DNA of 64,000 bases from Haloferax elongans ATCC BAA-1513 (GTDB lineage Archaea; Halobacteriota; Halobacteria; Halobacteriales; Haloferacaceae), in the NCBI RefSeq assembly GCF_000336755.1, contig NZ_AOLK01000015.1:520806-584805 (forward strand), given 5' to 3'. Below, one piece after another: positions 16,310 to 25,419 of this stretch. The notes under the pieces are model-generated. The model was given only the letters and a program-made list of their open reading frames with translations, ran no database searches and was not told the origin of the DNA. A program made the translations under genes and the position numbers. How positions within the stretch are numbered: the first letter of the stretch is position 1; each line of letters opens with the position of its first letter.

Positions 16310-18006
16310 TGGAGTGGCAGTACACAGTCTACGCGTATCCGACGATATTCGCTGCCATAGCGTCGGCCATCATCTTCGTGTACACCCTCGACTTCATGCG
16401 ACAGCGAGGACAGAGCCCGGTCGCGCTCTCGTTTGCCGCACTCGCAGTGACGACAACTATCTGGACCGGGACGAGCGTCATCAAGCTACTCGCCGTGGAT
16501 GCGGGCGTGAAGCTTCTCGCCTACAAAGTGTTGCACATCGGTGGCACGTTCGCTCCGCCGGCGTTTCTCCTCTTCGCGCTGGCTTACACCGACCGAAAGC
16601 AGTACCTAAACAGGAAGACTGTCGTGGCGCTCTTCGTCGTTCCGTCAGTGTTCGTCCTCGTGTTGTTTACCAACCCGATGGAACTCGCGTACACGGGGTG
16701 GGAACTCACGACTGCCAATGGCATCACGACGCTTAGTGTCGAGGACGGTCCCGTAAGCACCCTCTCGTTCATCTACGTGTTCGTCGCTCTCTTTACGGCA
16801 TTCGGCGTTATCGGACACCACGTCATCAGGCTCGGCAAACCGTTCAGCCTGCAAGCGGCGTTGTTACTCGTTGGCTTGGTCCTGCCAACCGTCGTCGCCG
16901 TATTCGAATTCACCGACACACCACCGCTCGCAGGTGGCGTGAACCTCGTTCCGGCGTCGCTCGCGATTCCGACGACGTTGTACGCGATTGCCGTCTTCCG
17001 CTACAAGCTTCTCGACATCCTCCCTATCGCCTACGCCGCGGCCGGAGAGCACTCGACTGACGGGTTCATCGTCCTCGACTCGTCGGAGACCGTCGTTCAC
17101 ACAAACGACACCGCCGCCGAATTGCTCGGGGCGAGACGGTCGCTCAGAGGGAACGCCGCAGCCAACGTTATTCCGGCGTACGACCAGCTGAAACGAAGCG
17201 ACGAGCCGCTCGACTGCCAGGTACAGCAAGTACCGAACCGATACGTGGAACTCACGCGGATTCCGCTCGAACAGTCTTACGGGCGCGTCGGCTGGGTCGT
17301 CACCGTCCGAGACGTGACGCCGCGAAAGCAGTACGAACTGTCGCTGGAGTCACGAAACGACGAACTGGAGATGTTGAACCGAATCGTCAGACACGACATC
17401 CGAAACGACATGCAAATCGTCACCGCCTACATCGAGCTTGCGATGGAAGACGGGCTGGTCGAGCCGGACGGGCGACCATATCTCCAGACGGCGCTCACCC
17501 GGGCGCAGAACACGGTCGAGTTGACCAACGCCCTCGGTCAGTTAACGAAAGTGACGAACGAGGACGAACGGCTGTATTCGGTCGACGTCGGAACCGTCGT
17601 CTCGAAAGTCGCCGACAGCGTCCGCGAGAGCCACCCCGAGGCCACGATTACAGTCGCGTCGCTTCCGGCGGCGACTATCCTCGGAAATGACCTCCTCGAA
17701 TCCGTCTTCGTGAACATCATCGAGAACGCAATCGTCCACAACGACACCGACGCTCCTGACGTCGACGTGGGACTATCGGTGACTGAAGACGCTGCAACCG
17801 TCCGAATCGCCGATAACGGCCCCGGAATTCCAGACGACAAGAAAAAGGAGGTCTTCGGAAAAGGAGAGAAGGGCCTCGAAAGCCCGGGAACGGGGGTCGG
17901 ACTCTACCTCGTCGACGCAATCGTCACAACCTACGGCGGGAAAGTGTGGGTCGAAGACAACGACCCACGCGGGGCGCGGTTCATGATTGAACTTCCGTTG
18001 GCGTGA
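16309..18006 (+). CDS. Membrane sensor histidine kinase (7TM-PAS-HisKA-HATPase)
   Basis: A 565-residue sensor. Residues 1-235 hold seven hydrophobic helices resembling the histidine-kinase N-terminal 7TM sensor; about 245-335 is a PAS domain (GFIVLDSSETVVHTNDTAAELLG); the phosphoacceptor lies in RIVRHDIRNDMQ with His 362; the N box is NIIENAIVHN (about 469-478) and the G boxes are ADNGPGIPDD (501-510) and GTGVGLYLVD (about 527-536). All catalytic elements look intact. The signal sensed is unknown and no response regulator is adjacent, which is common in haloarchaea. ATG 16309 is chosen because it directly starts the first helix. Confidence 0.88.
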   Translation: MEWQYTVYAYPTIFAAIASAIIFVYTLDFMRQRGQSPVALSFAALAVTTTIWTGTSVIKLLAVDAGVKLLAYKVLHIGGTFAPPAFLLFALAYTDRKQYLNRKTVVALFVVPSVFVLVLFTNPMELAYTGWELTTANGITTLSVEDGPVSTLSFIYVFVALFTAFGVIGHHVIRLGKPFSLQAALLLVGLVLPTVVAVFEFTDTPPLAGGVNLVPASLAIPTTLYAIAVFRYKLLDILPIAYAAAGEHSTDGFIVLDSSETVVHTNDTAAELLGARRSLRGNAAANVIPAYDQLKRSDEPLDCQVQQVPNRYVELTRIPLEQSYGRVGWVVTVRDVTPRKQYELSLESRNDELEMLNRIVRHDIRNDMQIVTAYIELAMEDGLVEPDGRPYLQTALTRAQNTVELTNALGQLTKVTNEDERLYSVDVGTVVSKVADSVRESHPEATITVASLPAATILGNDLLESVFVNIIENAIVHNDTDAPDVDVGLSVTEDAATVRIADNGPGIPDDKKKEVFGKGEKGLESPGTGVGLYLVDAIVTTYGGKVWVEDNDPRGARFMIELPLA

Positions 18007-18222
18007 GCGGTCCGCGCGAGGGCGCGACAGCGTTATCAGTGGTCGGTGCTACGGGACAGACTTGTGAGAGCGCCGCTTATCGCCACGGGGTCGCTGGCCA
18101 GAGTGGAAGATACTCCCAATGACTTAAAGCACCGAAATTTGGAGTCTAGGGCACTATACCCACACATTATCTAGCGACGAAAAACTCGAACACAGACAAC
18201 AGAGTCTCCGTTTTTTTGAGTG

Positions 18223-18250
18223 TCACAAACATTATTGGACTCGTTTGTGA
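18223..18250. promoter_or_regulatory. Inverted repeat before acyl-CoA dehydrogenase
   Basis: TCACAAAC (18223-18230) and GTTTGTGA (18243-18250) are perfect 8-base reverse complements separated by 12 bases. The right arm ends nine bases before the ATG at 18260, so a bound protein would block initiation of a short-leader transcript. The symmetry and position suggest a repressor operator; the regulator is not identified. Confidence 0.6.
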
Positions 18251-18259
18251 TTAATAACC

Positions 18260-19414
18260 ATGGATTTCCATCTCACAGAGGAGCAGGAGGCCATCCGCGA
18301 GGAGGTTCGCCGATTCGCCGAGAACGAGATTGCACCCGTCGCCAGCGAGTACGACGAGGAAGAAAAGTACCCCCACGACATCATGCAGAAGGCAGCCAAG
18401 ATGGGGCTGACCGGGGCACACTTCCCCGTCGAGTACGGCGGTGTCGGGTACTCGTCGCTGGAGAACGCACTCGTCACGGAGGAACTGTTCGCCGTCGACC
18501 CCGGAATCGGACTCTGTATCACGAGCGCTGGCTTCGGGGCAGAGGCCATCATCAACTTCGGGACCGAAGACCAGAAAGAGCGCTTCCTGCCGCCTATCGT
18601 GGAAGGCGAGTCCGTGATGGGTGCGGCCATCAGTGAACCGCAAGCCGGCTCAGACGTGACGTCCGTCCGCACGCAGGCAGAGAAAGACGGCGACGAGTGG
18701 GTCCTCAACGGCAACAAGATGTGGATTACCAACGGGAGCGTCGGCGACTACTTCGTCGTCATGTGCCAGACCGACCCCGACGCAGACGACCGCTACTCCG
18801 GCTTTTCCCAAATCGTCGTCGAGTCCGACCGCGACGGATTCAGCGCCGACAAGATTACCGGAAAGATGGGCATTCGCGCCAGCGACACGGCCGAACTCAT
18901 CCTCGACGACGTGCGCGTCCCCGAAGAGAACCTCATCGGGACCGAAGGGATGGGCTTCCTCCAACTCATGCAGTTCTTCGACGAGACCCGAACCGCGGTC
19001 GCTGCACAGGGCGTCGGCATCGCCAAAGGTGCCTGCGAGCGTGCACTCGAATACGCAAAAGAGCGCGAACAGTTCGGTCGCTCTATCAGCGACTTCCAGG
19101 CGATTCAGCACAAACTCGCCGAGATGCACACCGCGACCGAAGCCGCGCGCCAGTTGACCTACAAGTCCGCTTGGAGCGTCGACAACGACGAGGGTCAACT
19201 GACCGCGCTCGCGTCCATGGCCAAGGAGTTCGCGTCCGACGTCGCGACCGACGTCGCCGACGAAGCCGTCCAGATTCACGGTGGTGCCGGGTTCGTCAAC
19301 GACCACGACGTCGAACGCCTCTACCGCGACTCCAAGATTACCCAGATTTACGAGGGGACGACCGAGATTCAAAAGACCATCATCGCACGCGAACTGCTCG
19401 GGAAGGGCTTCTAA
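18260..19414 (+). CDS. Acyl-CoA dehydrogenase
   Basis: A 384-residue FAD flavoenzyme that oxidises acyl-CoA to trans-2-enoyl-CoA in fatty- or amino-acid breakdown. Full-length family features are present: AAISEPQAGSDVTSVRT (about 120-136) and NGNKMWITNGSVGDYFVV for FAD and substrate, and the C-terminal YEGTTEIQKTIIAREL with Glu 365 in the position of the catalytic base. Chain-length preference cannot be deduced; the closest naming would be short-chain or butyryl type. It is monocistronic and preceded by a perfect inverted repeat overlapping the promoter region. The electron acceptor (ETF) is not encoded nearby. Confidence 0.93.
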   Translation: MDFHLTEEQEAIREEVRRFAENEIAPVASEYDEEEKYPHDIMQKAAKMGLTGAHFPVEYGGVGYSSLENALVTEELFAVDPGIGLCITSAGFGAEAIINFGTEDQKERFLPPIVEGESVMGAAISEPQAGSDVTSVRTQAEKDGDEWVLNGNKMWITNGSVGDYFVVMCQTDPDADDRYSGFSQIVVESDRDGFSADKITGKMGIRASDTAELILDDVRVPEENLIGTEGMGFLQLMQFFDETRTAVAAQGVGIAKGACERALEYAKEREQFGRSISDFQAIQHKLAEMHTATEAARQLTYKSAWSVDNDEGQLTALASMAKEFASDVATDVADEAVQIHGGAGFVNDHDVERLYRDSKITQIYEGTTEIQKTIIARELLGKGF

Positions 19415-19510
19415 CCCACCCCGTTCAGTCGCCGCTTCGGCGGTGTCGTCACCGAGAAGCACGTCGATTCGACACGAAGTACTAACACCATGTCTGTGGT
19501 ATAACACGTC

Positions 19511-19822
19511 ATGCCGCGAAAAGATGGCAAGCGAAACTTCGTCCTCATCGAAGACGACGATGAAGAAACGAGCGTATTTAGCGGACAGTACCCACGGCAG
19601 GCGGCGTTGAAAGCCGCCCGTCGGCTCCATCCCGCCCCGAGTCGTGACGAGGTAGACGGGAAGGCAACCCTACGACTCCGCGAGCGCGGGACCGACCGTG
19701 TCCACGTCTACGAAGGCTGGGCGTGGACCGAATCGAAGAGCGACGACGACCCCGAGTGGATGGGCGACAGCGTCACACGAGCCAACGTTTCGAAACAAGG
19801 TATCGAACACCTCGACGAGTGA
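19511..19822 (+). CDS. MC1-family non-histone chromatin protein
   Basis: A 103-residue DNA-binding protein of the archaeal MC1 family, known from methanogens and haloarchaea to bend DNA sharply as a monomer. The diagnostic order is preserved: RNFVLIEDDD, FSGQYPRQAALKAARRLHP (residues about 22-40), TLRLRERGTDRVHVYEGWAW (about 53-72) and EWMGDSVTRANVSKQGIEHL. Compared with methanogen MC1, this copy is more acidic at both ends, as expected for a high-salt cytoplasm. ATG 19511 gives the standard length. It is a single-gene unit. Confidence 0.9.
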   Translation: MPRKDGKRNFVLIEDDDEETSVFSGQYPRQAALKAARRLHPAPSRDEVDGKATLRLRERGTDRVHVYEGWAWTESKSDDDPEWMGDSVTRANVSKQGIEHLDE

Positions 19823-19900
19823 CTACTCGACAGTCTCCGTCGTGACGACGAGCGTTCGGTCGTCGCCTCCAACGTGTCGGAGGCGTTTCGACATGTCGGG

Positions 19901-20521
19901 TTAGCTGTCTTGCCGTTCGAAGACTCGCAACGTATCTGGGTCCTCGTGCGTGACGTCACGCTGCGACAAGCCGAACTGCGTGAAGATGTCGTTCCAGTCG
20001 CGGTAGTAAAGCGGAAAGTCGTACTCAGAGTCGTTCACGTCAGGACCGCTCGTCTGGTTGTCGTCAGCCCCCTCGTTTTCGACGGTGATGAGAAGGTCGT
20101 CCGTACACCGGGCGAGTTCTTCGAAGACCCACGCATCGTCGGGGTGGATGTGCTGCAGCGTCTCGATAGAGTATACCACGTCGAACTGACCGTCGTCGAA
20201 CTCCTCGACGATATCCTCGATGGCTGCCGCGTAGAACGTGCCGCTGGCAGCGAGTTCGGGATACGCCTCCTGCATCACCTCAAACGAGTCGGCGTTGATG
20301 TCGATGCCGTGGACGTTCTCGAAGCCGTTGTCTCGAAGGTGCGACAGGTGTCGTCCCGACCCGCATCCGAGTTCTAACACCGACGCAGTCGGGTCGACGG
20401 CATCCTCGAGAATCTGATGAATCGTCTCGCTCGTTTCGTTCGGCCCGTAATAGGCGTAGTACTCCGGGGAAAACTCTCCCGACCGGTCTGCCCACTGCCG
20501 ACGAACATCGTTAGGACCCAC
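19901..20521 (-). CDS. Class I SAM-dependent methyltransferase
   Basis: A 206-residue Rossmann-fold methyltransferase. Motif I is VLELGCGSGRHLSHL (about residues 48-62), motif II GIDINADSFEVM and motif IV FDVVYSIETLQHI (about 110-122). The target is unknown; the fold group includes small-molecule, quinone and tRNA methyltransferases. The frame is open upstream to 20644, but the extra residues are Arg/Ser/Val-rich and not family-like, so I start at GTG 20521, just before NDVRRQWADRSGEFSPEYY. It could still use another nearby start. Confidence 0.78.
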   Translation of the reverse strand: MGPNDVRRQWADRSGEFSPEYYAYYGPNETSETIHQILEDAVDPTASVLELGCGSGRHLSHLRDNGFENVHGIDINADSFEVMQEAYPELAASGTFYAAAIEDIVEEFDDGQFDVVYSIETLQHIHPDDAWVFEELARCTDDLLITVENEGADDNQTSGPDVNDSEYDFPLYYRDWNDIFTQFGLSQRDVTHEDPDTLRVFERQDS

Positions 20522-20740
20522 AGGAATCACAGGGTTCCTCGACGGGTAAAGCCTCGTCGGACGAGCCGCCCCTGTTGGAGCGAGCAGAACTGCCGATACC
20601 ACAGAATCCTCTCTGAACACCGACGGTACGCTAGCCGAGCGCACACAGAATAGACGAATCAGAACAAATGTCTATTTGAGTGGCGATATCGGAAAAAGAA
20701 TTCAACAAAATCGACCCATGATACAACGACCCTCACAAGC

Positions 20741-20747
20741 TTTATCC
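20741..20747 (+). promoter_or_regulatory. TATA-like box of cspA
   Basis: TTTATCC lies about 30 bases before the cold-shock gene ATG at 20774, consistent with a leaderless transcript. Confidence 0.5.
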
Positions 20748-20773
20748 CCAAACGGCCACTGTGTCCAAAAGCA

Positions 20774-20968
20774 ATGGCGAAAGGAAACGTTGATTTCTTC
20801 AACGACACTGGCGGCTACGGTTTCATTTCGACGGACGATGCGGACGACGACGTGTTCTTCCACATGGAAGACATCGGCGGCCCTGACCTCGAAGAAGGAA
20901 CGGATGTGGAGTTTGACATTGAACAGGCCCCCAAGGGCCCGCGTGCGACGAACCTCACGCGTCTTTAA
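20774..20968 (+). CDS. cspA: Cold-shock domain protein
   Basis: A 64-residue OB-fold nucleic-acid-binding protein of the CspA family, acting as an RNA chaperone. It has RNP1 GGYGFIST (residues about 11-18) and RNP2 VFFHMEDI (about 26-33), and ends KGPRATNLTRL. The length matches single-domain haloarchaeal Csp proteins. It starts at ATG 20774 and is monocistronic. Confidence 0.93.
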   Translation: MAKGNVDFFNDTGGYGFISTDDADDDVFFHMEDIGGPDLEEGTDVEFDIEQAPKGPRATNLTRL

Positions 20969-21169
20969 ATCGGTAGGACGTCGCGCGTAGCGACAATACT
21001 ACGGATTATTTCTCACGAAGTTACACTCGAAAAGCGGCAGTGCTCTCGACTGTTGTACGACGCTGTCGAAACACAGCGCTGAGCCACTCGTCGAGACCGT
21101 CAGGTTTCGAGCCGGGTTGACTATGCTAACGTTGCACATAGTTTTGCGTCGTTAGGTTGTATATCGTGT

Positions 21170-22228
21170 ATGACATCCGCGCTCGTCATTGGGGGGACTG
21201 GCTTCGTCGGGCACTACACCACAGCAGAACTGCTCGACCACGGATACAAGGTGACGGTGTTCAGCCGTGGGGTACGAGACTATCCATCGGACCCACGCGA
21301 GGGCGTCTCCTACGTCACGGTCGCCAGGGCCGACGCCGACGCGCTCGAATCGGCCGCCGAGCGCGTCGACCCGGACATCGTCATCGACAACGCTCTCTTT
21401 CACCCAGAACACGCACGGGTGGCAGTGGAGATTTTCGCGGACGTGGACGCGTACGTCTACGTCTCTAGCGGTGGCGTCTACGACGCTCACGAGATTCCGA
21501 AGCGAGAAGACGAAACCGCACTGCATTCGTTCTCCGCAGAGCAGGCGGGCGACAACACAATGCGAACGTATGGCCCTCGCAAGGCCGAGTGTGACCGAAT
21601 CGTCAGGGCCGCCGCCGACCGAGGTGTCGCAGCCACGTGTGTCCGACCAACGATGGTCTACGGGCCAAAATCGACCGCTTCCGGCGACACCTCGTTGGTG
21701 GACGCTATCTCTTGGGCGGCAGACCTTCCAGAGCTGCAGGACCACCACGACTACTGGATTGACCGCATCGACCGCTACGACCGGGTCGTCGTCCCTGGCG
21801 ACGGAACCGCAATCTGGCATCGCGTGTACGTCGAGGACGTGGCGCGGGCGCTCCGAGTCGTCGCCGAATCGGGGACGCCCGGCGAAGTCTACAACGCGGC
21901 CGACCGCACCGTATTCACGATGGAAGACGTTATCGACCTCATCGCCGAGACGCTCGACACGACGGTCGACGTCTATCACGCGAGTCGCCGCGAACTCGCC
22001 GAATTCGACCTCGAACCGGACGACTTCGTCCTCTATCACCACCTCGGCAGCGACTACCCGCACGTCCTTTCGACGTGCAAACTCTCGTCGCTCGGATGGG
22101 ACTCGACACCTCCGGAAGTCGCGATGGAGCGAACCGTCGAAGAATCACTCGCGAGCGAGCGCGACGGCAGCATGTTCGACCCGGGCCGAGAGGCCGAAGA
22201 ACGATTCATCGAAGCGGTAACTGGCTAG
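21170..22228 (+). CDS. NAD-dependent epimerase/dehydratase family protein
   Basis: A 352-residue extended short-chain dehydrogenase. It has the N-terminal NAD motif GGTGFVGHYTTAELL (about residues 8-22), SSGGVYD (about 98-104) and an atypical active-site region: MRTYGPRKAECDRIV, where Tyr-x3-Lys is present as YGPRK. The C-terminal region resembles the isoflavone-reductase/CSP41-like group rather than a sugar-nucleotide epimerase. Substrate unknown. The surrounding genes give no pathway. Confidence 0.8.
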   Translation: MTSALVIGGTGFVGHYTTAELLDHGYKVTVFSRGVRDYPSDPREGVSYVTVARADADALESAAERVDPDIVIDNALFHPEHARVAVEIFADVDAYVYVSSGGVYDAHEIPKREDETALHSFSAEQAGDNTMRTYGPRKAECDRIVRAAADRGVAATCVRPTMVYGPKSTASGDTSLVDAISWAADLPELQDHHDYWIDRIDRYDRVVVPGDGTAIWHRVYVEDVARALRVVAESGTPGEVYNAADRTVFTMEDVIDLIAETLDTTVDVYHASRRELAEFDLEPDDFVLYHHLGSDYPHVLSTCKLSSLGWDSTPPEVAMERTVEESLASERDGSMFDPGREAEERFIEAVTG

Positions 22229-22327
22229 TCACGCTCTCCCGTGAACGTGGCTTCGACGGCGACTCTACAGTGGTGCTCGTCGTCTGCAGCAGAGCTTGCC
22301 GTCTACAGTGAGACTCGCCGTCCCCGG

Positions 22328-22552
22328 TTAGTGGTCGTGAAACGAGTCGTGAAGTTCTCGTGCCTCTTCGAACGTCGTCGTAATCCACTCACCGTCCTCT
22401 TGGAGTTTGATTTGGACCATCCCGTCCGGGATATCCGCCTCCACGGTCTTCGCGTGGGCCTCGACGAGATGCTCGGCGTACTGCGCCATCGCTGCATCCG
22501 AAGACGGGGCGATGGCCTGCCACGAACAGCCCGGGTGTGAGCAGCGTTTCAT
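22328..22552 (-). CDS. DUF1059-like small metal-binding protein
   Basis: A 74-residue protein. The start MKRCSHPGCSWQAIA contains Cys-x4-Cys and a later HLVEAHAKT holds His-x4-His, a Cys2-His2 arrangement as in small DUF1059 proteins with the same order (CGWxxxG, later HxxxxH). It probably binds zinc; no function is known. The family name is by recognition of layout and not certain. Confidence 0.65.
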   Translation of the reverse strand: MKRCSHPGCSWQAIAPSSDAAMAQYAEHLVEAHAKTVEADIPDGMVQIKLQEDGEWITTTFEEARELHDSFHDH

Positions 22553-22813
22553 TCTCTTACCACCGGCATTCCCCGACCCAGTATGAATCTTTTCTTCAGT
22601 GCAGTATTCTTGGTAGCCAGACTGTCAGTATCGAGACGAAGGAGTTCGCCTGCTCGAACGCATTACGGCGAATTGGACAGAGAGTTGGAAGAGAGTTGGA
22701 AAAGAGCTCAAGTAGACTTCTGGCCGAGTATACACCTGTACGGCAGTGAATTCGGTGTTCGGCCCGCAGGCATACTGGATTCCACTCACAGACACACCAG
22801 CCTCCCATCGCCA

Positions 22814-24322
22814 ATGTCCCACTCCACACACCCTGTCACCGACCGATTGCCCGGCATCGAAGCAGTGCTCGTCGCACTTCTCGCCGGCGTCGCGGGCGTC
22901 GCAGGGTCGTTTGCTGTCGCCGCGTTCACGCCCGCGTTTATCGCCGGGCCGATTGCGGGCTTCATGGCCCGAACGCTCCCGGGCGCGCTCATCACGTTCA
23001 GTATCGTCGTACTCGGTGACCTCGGAAGCCAGCTTAACGTCCTCCTCGCAGTGGGTCTTTCGACCACCATTTTCGCTGTCGCGGCACTGCTCGGACAAGC
23101 CGTCGGGCAGCGCACGGCGTATCCCATCGCTGGCGTCGTCGCGGCCGCGACGACCGCACTCATCTCGGTCGCGATTACCGCCGCCCCGACTCCTTCGGTC
23201 GTCGCGGGCGTCGCTACCGGAACTGTGGTGCTGCTCTCCGACCTCAGCCAGAGCCAAGCCGTTTCGTCCCACACTGCCGACCTCTCTGCAGGCCGCCGGC
23301 GTCTGCTCGCGGCGGTTGCGAGTGCAGCCTCGCTCGGTATCGGTGGCTACGTACTCGGCTCGCAGCAATCGACCCAAGTCTCCCCACCGACGCTCGAAGG
23401 TGCCCAACCGTGGGCCGCTCCCGAAATTGAACCTCTCCTCGCGGAAGCGGCCGAGAAATCCCTCGGCGTCTCAGGTCTCGAACCTCTCGTGAGCGACCGC
23501 TTCTACGAGGTCGACATCAACTCCACCGACCCAACGCTCGACGCCACCTCGTGGTCGTTGACTGTCACCGGGACGGTCGACCGAGAGCTGTCTTATTCGT
23601 ACGAAGACATCCTCTCGATGGAGGTCGACCACCAGTTCGTCTCGCTTCGCTGTGTCGGCGAGGCGCTCAACGGGAAGAAGATGGACAACGCGCTGTGGAC
23701 CGGCGTCTCGATTATGGACCTCGTCGAGCCCGCTGGCCTCCCCGAAGACTGCTGTGTGATGCTCCGCGCCGCCGACGGCTTCTACGAAGAGTTCCCGCTT
23801 TCCGCCCTCCAAGACGGGTTCCTCGCCGTCGGAATGAACGGTGAACCGCTTCCACGCGGCCACGGCTACCCTGCGCGGGCACTCATCCCCGGCCACTGGG
23901 GCGAAATCAACGTCAAGTGGCTCACCGAAATCGAGATTCTCGAAGAAGAGCAAGACGGCTACTGGGAAGAACGCGGCTGGCACGGAACCGGCCCGGTCAA
24001 CACCGTTGCGAAACTGCACGTCATCAACACGCTCGACGATGGACGCAAACAGGTCGGCGGCCACGCCTATGCGGGCGTCCGAGGTATCGACCGGGTCGAA
24101 GTCTCGACCGATGGCGGCGACACGTGGGCCGACGCCACACTCTCGGAGCCGCTTCCCGGAACCGACGTGTGGCGACAATGGACCTACACCTACGACCCGC
24201 CGGGTGGTGAACACGAAGTCGTCGTCCGCGCGACCGACGGTATGGGCGCGCTCCAACCCGAAGAAAAGTCGTCACCGTTCCCGAGCGGGCCGTCTGGCTG
24301 GGTGACCAAAACCGTTCGGTAG
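22814..24322 (+). CDS. Membrane-anchored molybdopterin-dependent sulfite-oxidase-like protein
   Basis: A 502-residue protein with two parts. Residues 1-145 contain about four to five hydrophobic helices; a Tat-like twin-arginine run RRRLLAAVAS (161-170) then precedes a last helix (about 168-182). From about residue 215 the protein has the sulfite-oxidase molybdopterin fold, with Cys 280 in FVSLRCVGEALNG as the molybdenum ligand, and a C-terminal dimerisation-like beta domain (VRGIDRVEVSTDGGDTWADATL, about 422-443). The Mo domain would face outside. ATG 22814 is chosen because MSHSTHPVTDRLPG leads into the first helix; upstream residues lack family character. Substrate unknown. Confidence 0.82.
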   Translation: MSHSTHPVTDRLPGIEAVLVALLAGVAGVAGSFAVAAFTPAFIAGPIAGFMARTLPGALITFSIVVLGDLGSQLNVLLAVGLSTTIFAVAALLGQAVGQRTAYPIAGVVAAATTALISVAITAAPTPSVVAGVATGTVVLLSDLSQSQAVSSHTADLSAGRRRLLAAVASAASLGIGGYVLGSQQSTQVSPPTLEGAQPWAAPEIEPLLAEAAEKSLGVSGLEPLVSDRFYEVDINSTDPTLDATSWSLTVTGTVDRELSYSYEDILSMEVDHQFVSLRCVGEALNGKKMDNALWTGVSIMDLVEPAGLPEDCCVMLRAADGFYEEFPLSALQDGFLAVGMNGEPLPRGHGYPARALIPGHWGEINVKWLTEIEILEEEQDGYWEERGWHGTGPVNTVAKLHVINTLDDGRKQVGGHAYAGVRGIDRVEVSTDGGDTWADATLSEPLPGTDVWRQWTYTYDPPGGEHEVVVRATDGMGALQPEEKSSPFPSGPSGWVTKTVR

Positions 24323-24419
24323 TGATGTCGGTCTTGGTGTGACCCGACCCAGCTATTCAGACGCAGATTCTGACGAGGATACGGAGGGTGAGGAGACTCA
24401 GCCCTCGTTCTGCCGGGTG

Positions 24420-25112
24420 TTAGACGGTGAACGTCGTTTCAGTAGTGCTCGTGTTGCCGTGGGAGTCAGTCACGACGAGTTTCAGCGAGAACGTGTTGTC
24501 ATCGGCGAACTGCTCTACGAACGTAGGGCCAGTTTTCCACGGCGAAGACAGGTAGTCGTCTTGGTGCTCGTGGTTTCGGACGTACCATTCGTAGGACTCG
24601 ATAGTGCCACGCGGCGCTGCCGAGAGTCGGCCACTAAAGGTAATCGGCCCGCTGTTATCCGGTGCCTCGGGGTGCCGAGTGAGGCGTGCCGTCGGCGTGA
24701 CCGCTTGGTGAGCGATGAAATCCAGTTGCGTGCTGTCCGTGTTTCCGTCGTTGTCGGTGACGACGAGTTTCAGCGAAAACGGACTGTCGGCGAACGATTC
24801 GGTGAACGTCTCGCCGGTTTTCCACGGTGAGGAGGGAAAGTCGTCCTGCGCCTCGTTGTTACGAACGTACCATTCGTAAGACTGGATTCCGGTGGGTGCG
24901 CTCGATTCGCTCGCATCGAACGTAATATCGTCACCCTGTTCGGCCGGAAGCGAGTCGGCGTTGATGACGGCGGTTGGACCACTTGATGCGGCGGCGCTGC
25001 CGGTACTCGCGCCTACGCTAAGCATCCCAATCCCCGCTGCTGCGCCAGTCTTGAGGACCGTTCGTCGCGTCGAGTCGTCGACCAATCCAGAGTCTTCGTT
25101 GTCGTCTTTCAT
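24420..25112 (-). CDS. Secreted protein with two tandem PKD domains
   Basis: A 230-residue exported protein. The N terminus STRRTVLKTGAAAGIGMLSVG (residues 14-34 approx.) is a Tat signal with a GSAAA cleavage region. The rest consists of two PKD-type beta-sandwich domains of about 90 residues, similar enough to show internal duplication: both have SYEWYVRN, then SSPWKTG, then FSLKLVVTD. There are no catalytic residues; PKD domains usually mediate surface contacts. I start at ATG 25112 because it begins the Tat signal; the frame is open much further upstream. It could be a fragment of a larger exoprotein family. Confidence 0.75.
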   Translation of the reverse strand: MKDDNEDSGLVDDSTRRTVLKTGAAAGIGMLSVGASTGSAAASSGPTAVINADSLPAEQGDDITFDASESSAPTGIQSYEWYVRNNEAQDDFPSSPWKTGETFTESFADSPFSLKLVVTDNDGNTDSTQLDFIAHQAVTPTARLTRHPEAPDNSGPITFSGRLSAAPRGTIESYEWYVRNHEHQDDYLSSPWKTGPTFVEQFADDNTFSLKLVVTDSHGNTSTTETTFTV

Positions 25113-25419
25113 GACAACATTCCAATTGTATTTGAAATACATATTGAACGTTATGGCACATTCGCAACGAGCGGATTGATGTGTGTCTGCAATCCGTCGC
25201 GCGGTCGCAAGTAACAGTGGCCGACGAGGAGGTCGCGAGAGGGTGCCATTCCCGGTGAATATACGTCTTAAAAACATTTCGTTATTCTTGGATTTTCCAA
25301 AGCTTCTAGCAGTTGATGACTTAAAACTCCGGTCAAATTCTCGGCCAAACTCATGACTGTGGGAAATGATTAAATACCTGATAATAATTAAGTGGTAACA
25401 GCCACTGGCTGAGATTGCA
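25113..25419. other. Divergent spacer, AT-rich
   Basis: No gene in 307 bases between the PKD gene and a small ORF. It contains the 15-base perfect palindrome TGTATTTGAAATACA at 25127-25141, 15 bases before the PKD start, and several AT-rich tracts including TGATTAAATACC (about 25367) that may be the promoter of the small ORF. Confidence 0.55.
25127..25141. promoter_or_regulatory. 15-base palindrome next to the PKD gene start
   Basis: TGTATTT-G-AAATACA is a perfect dyad. It sits where the TATA element and transcript start of the minus-strand gene are expected, so it may be operator and TATA combined. Confidence 0.45.
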
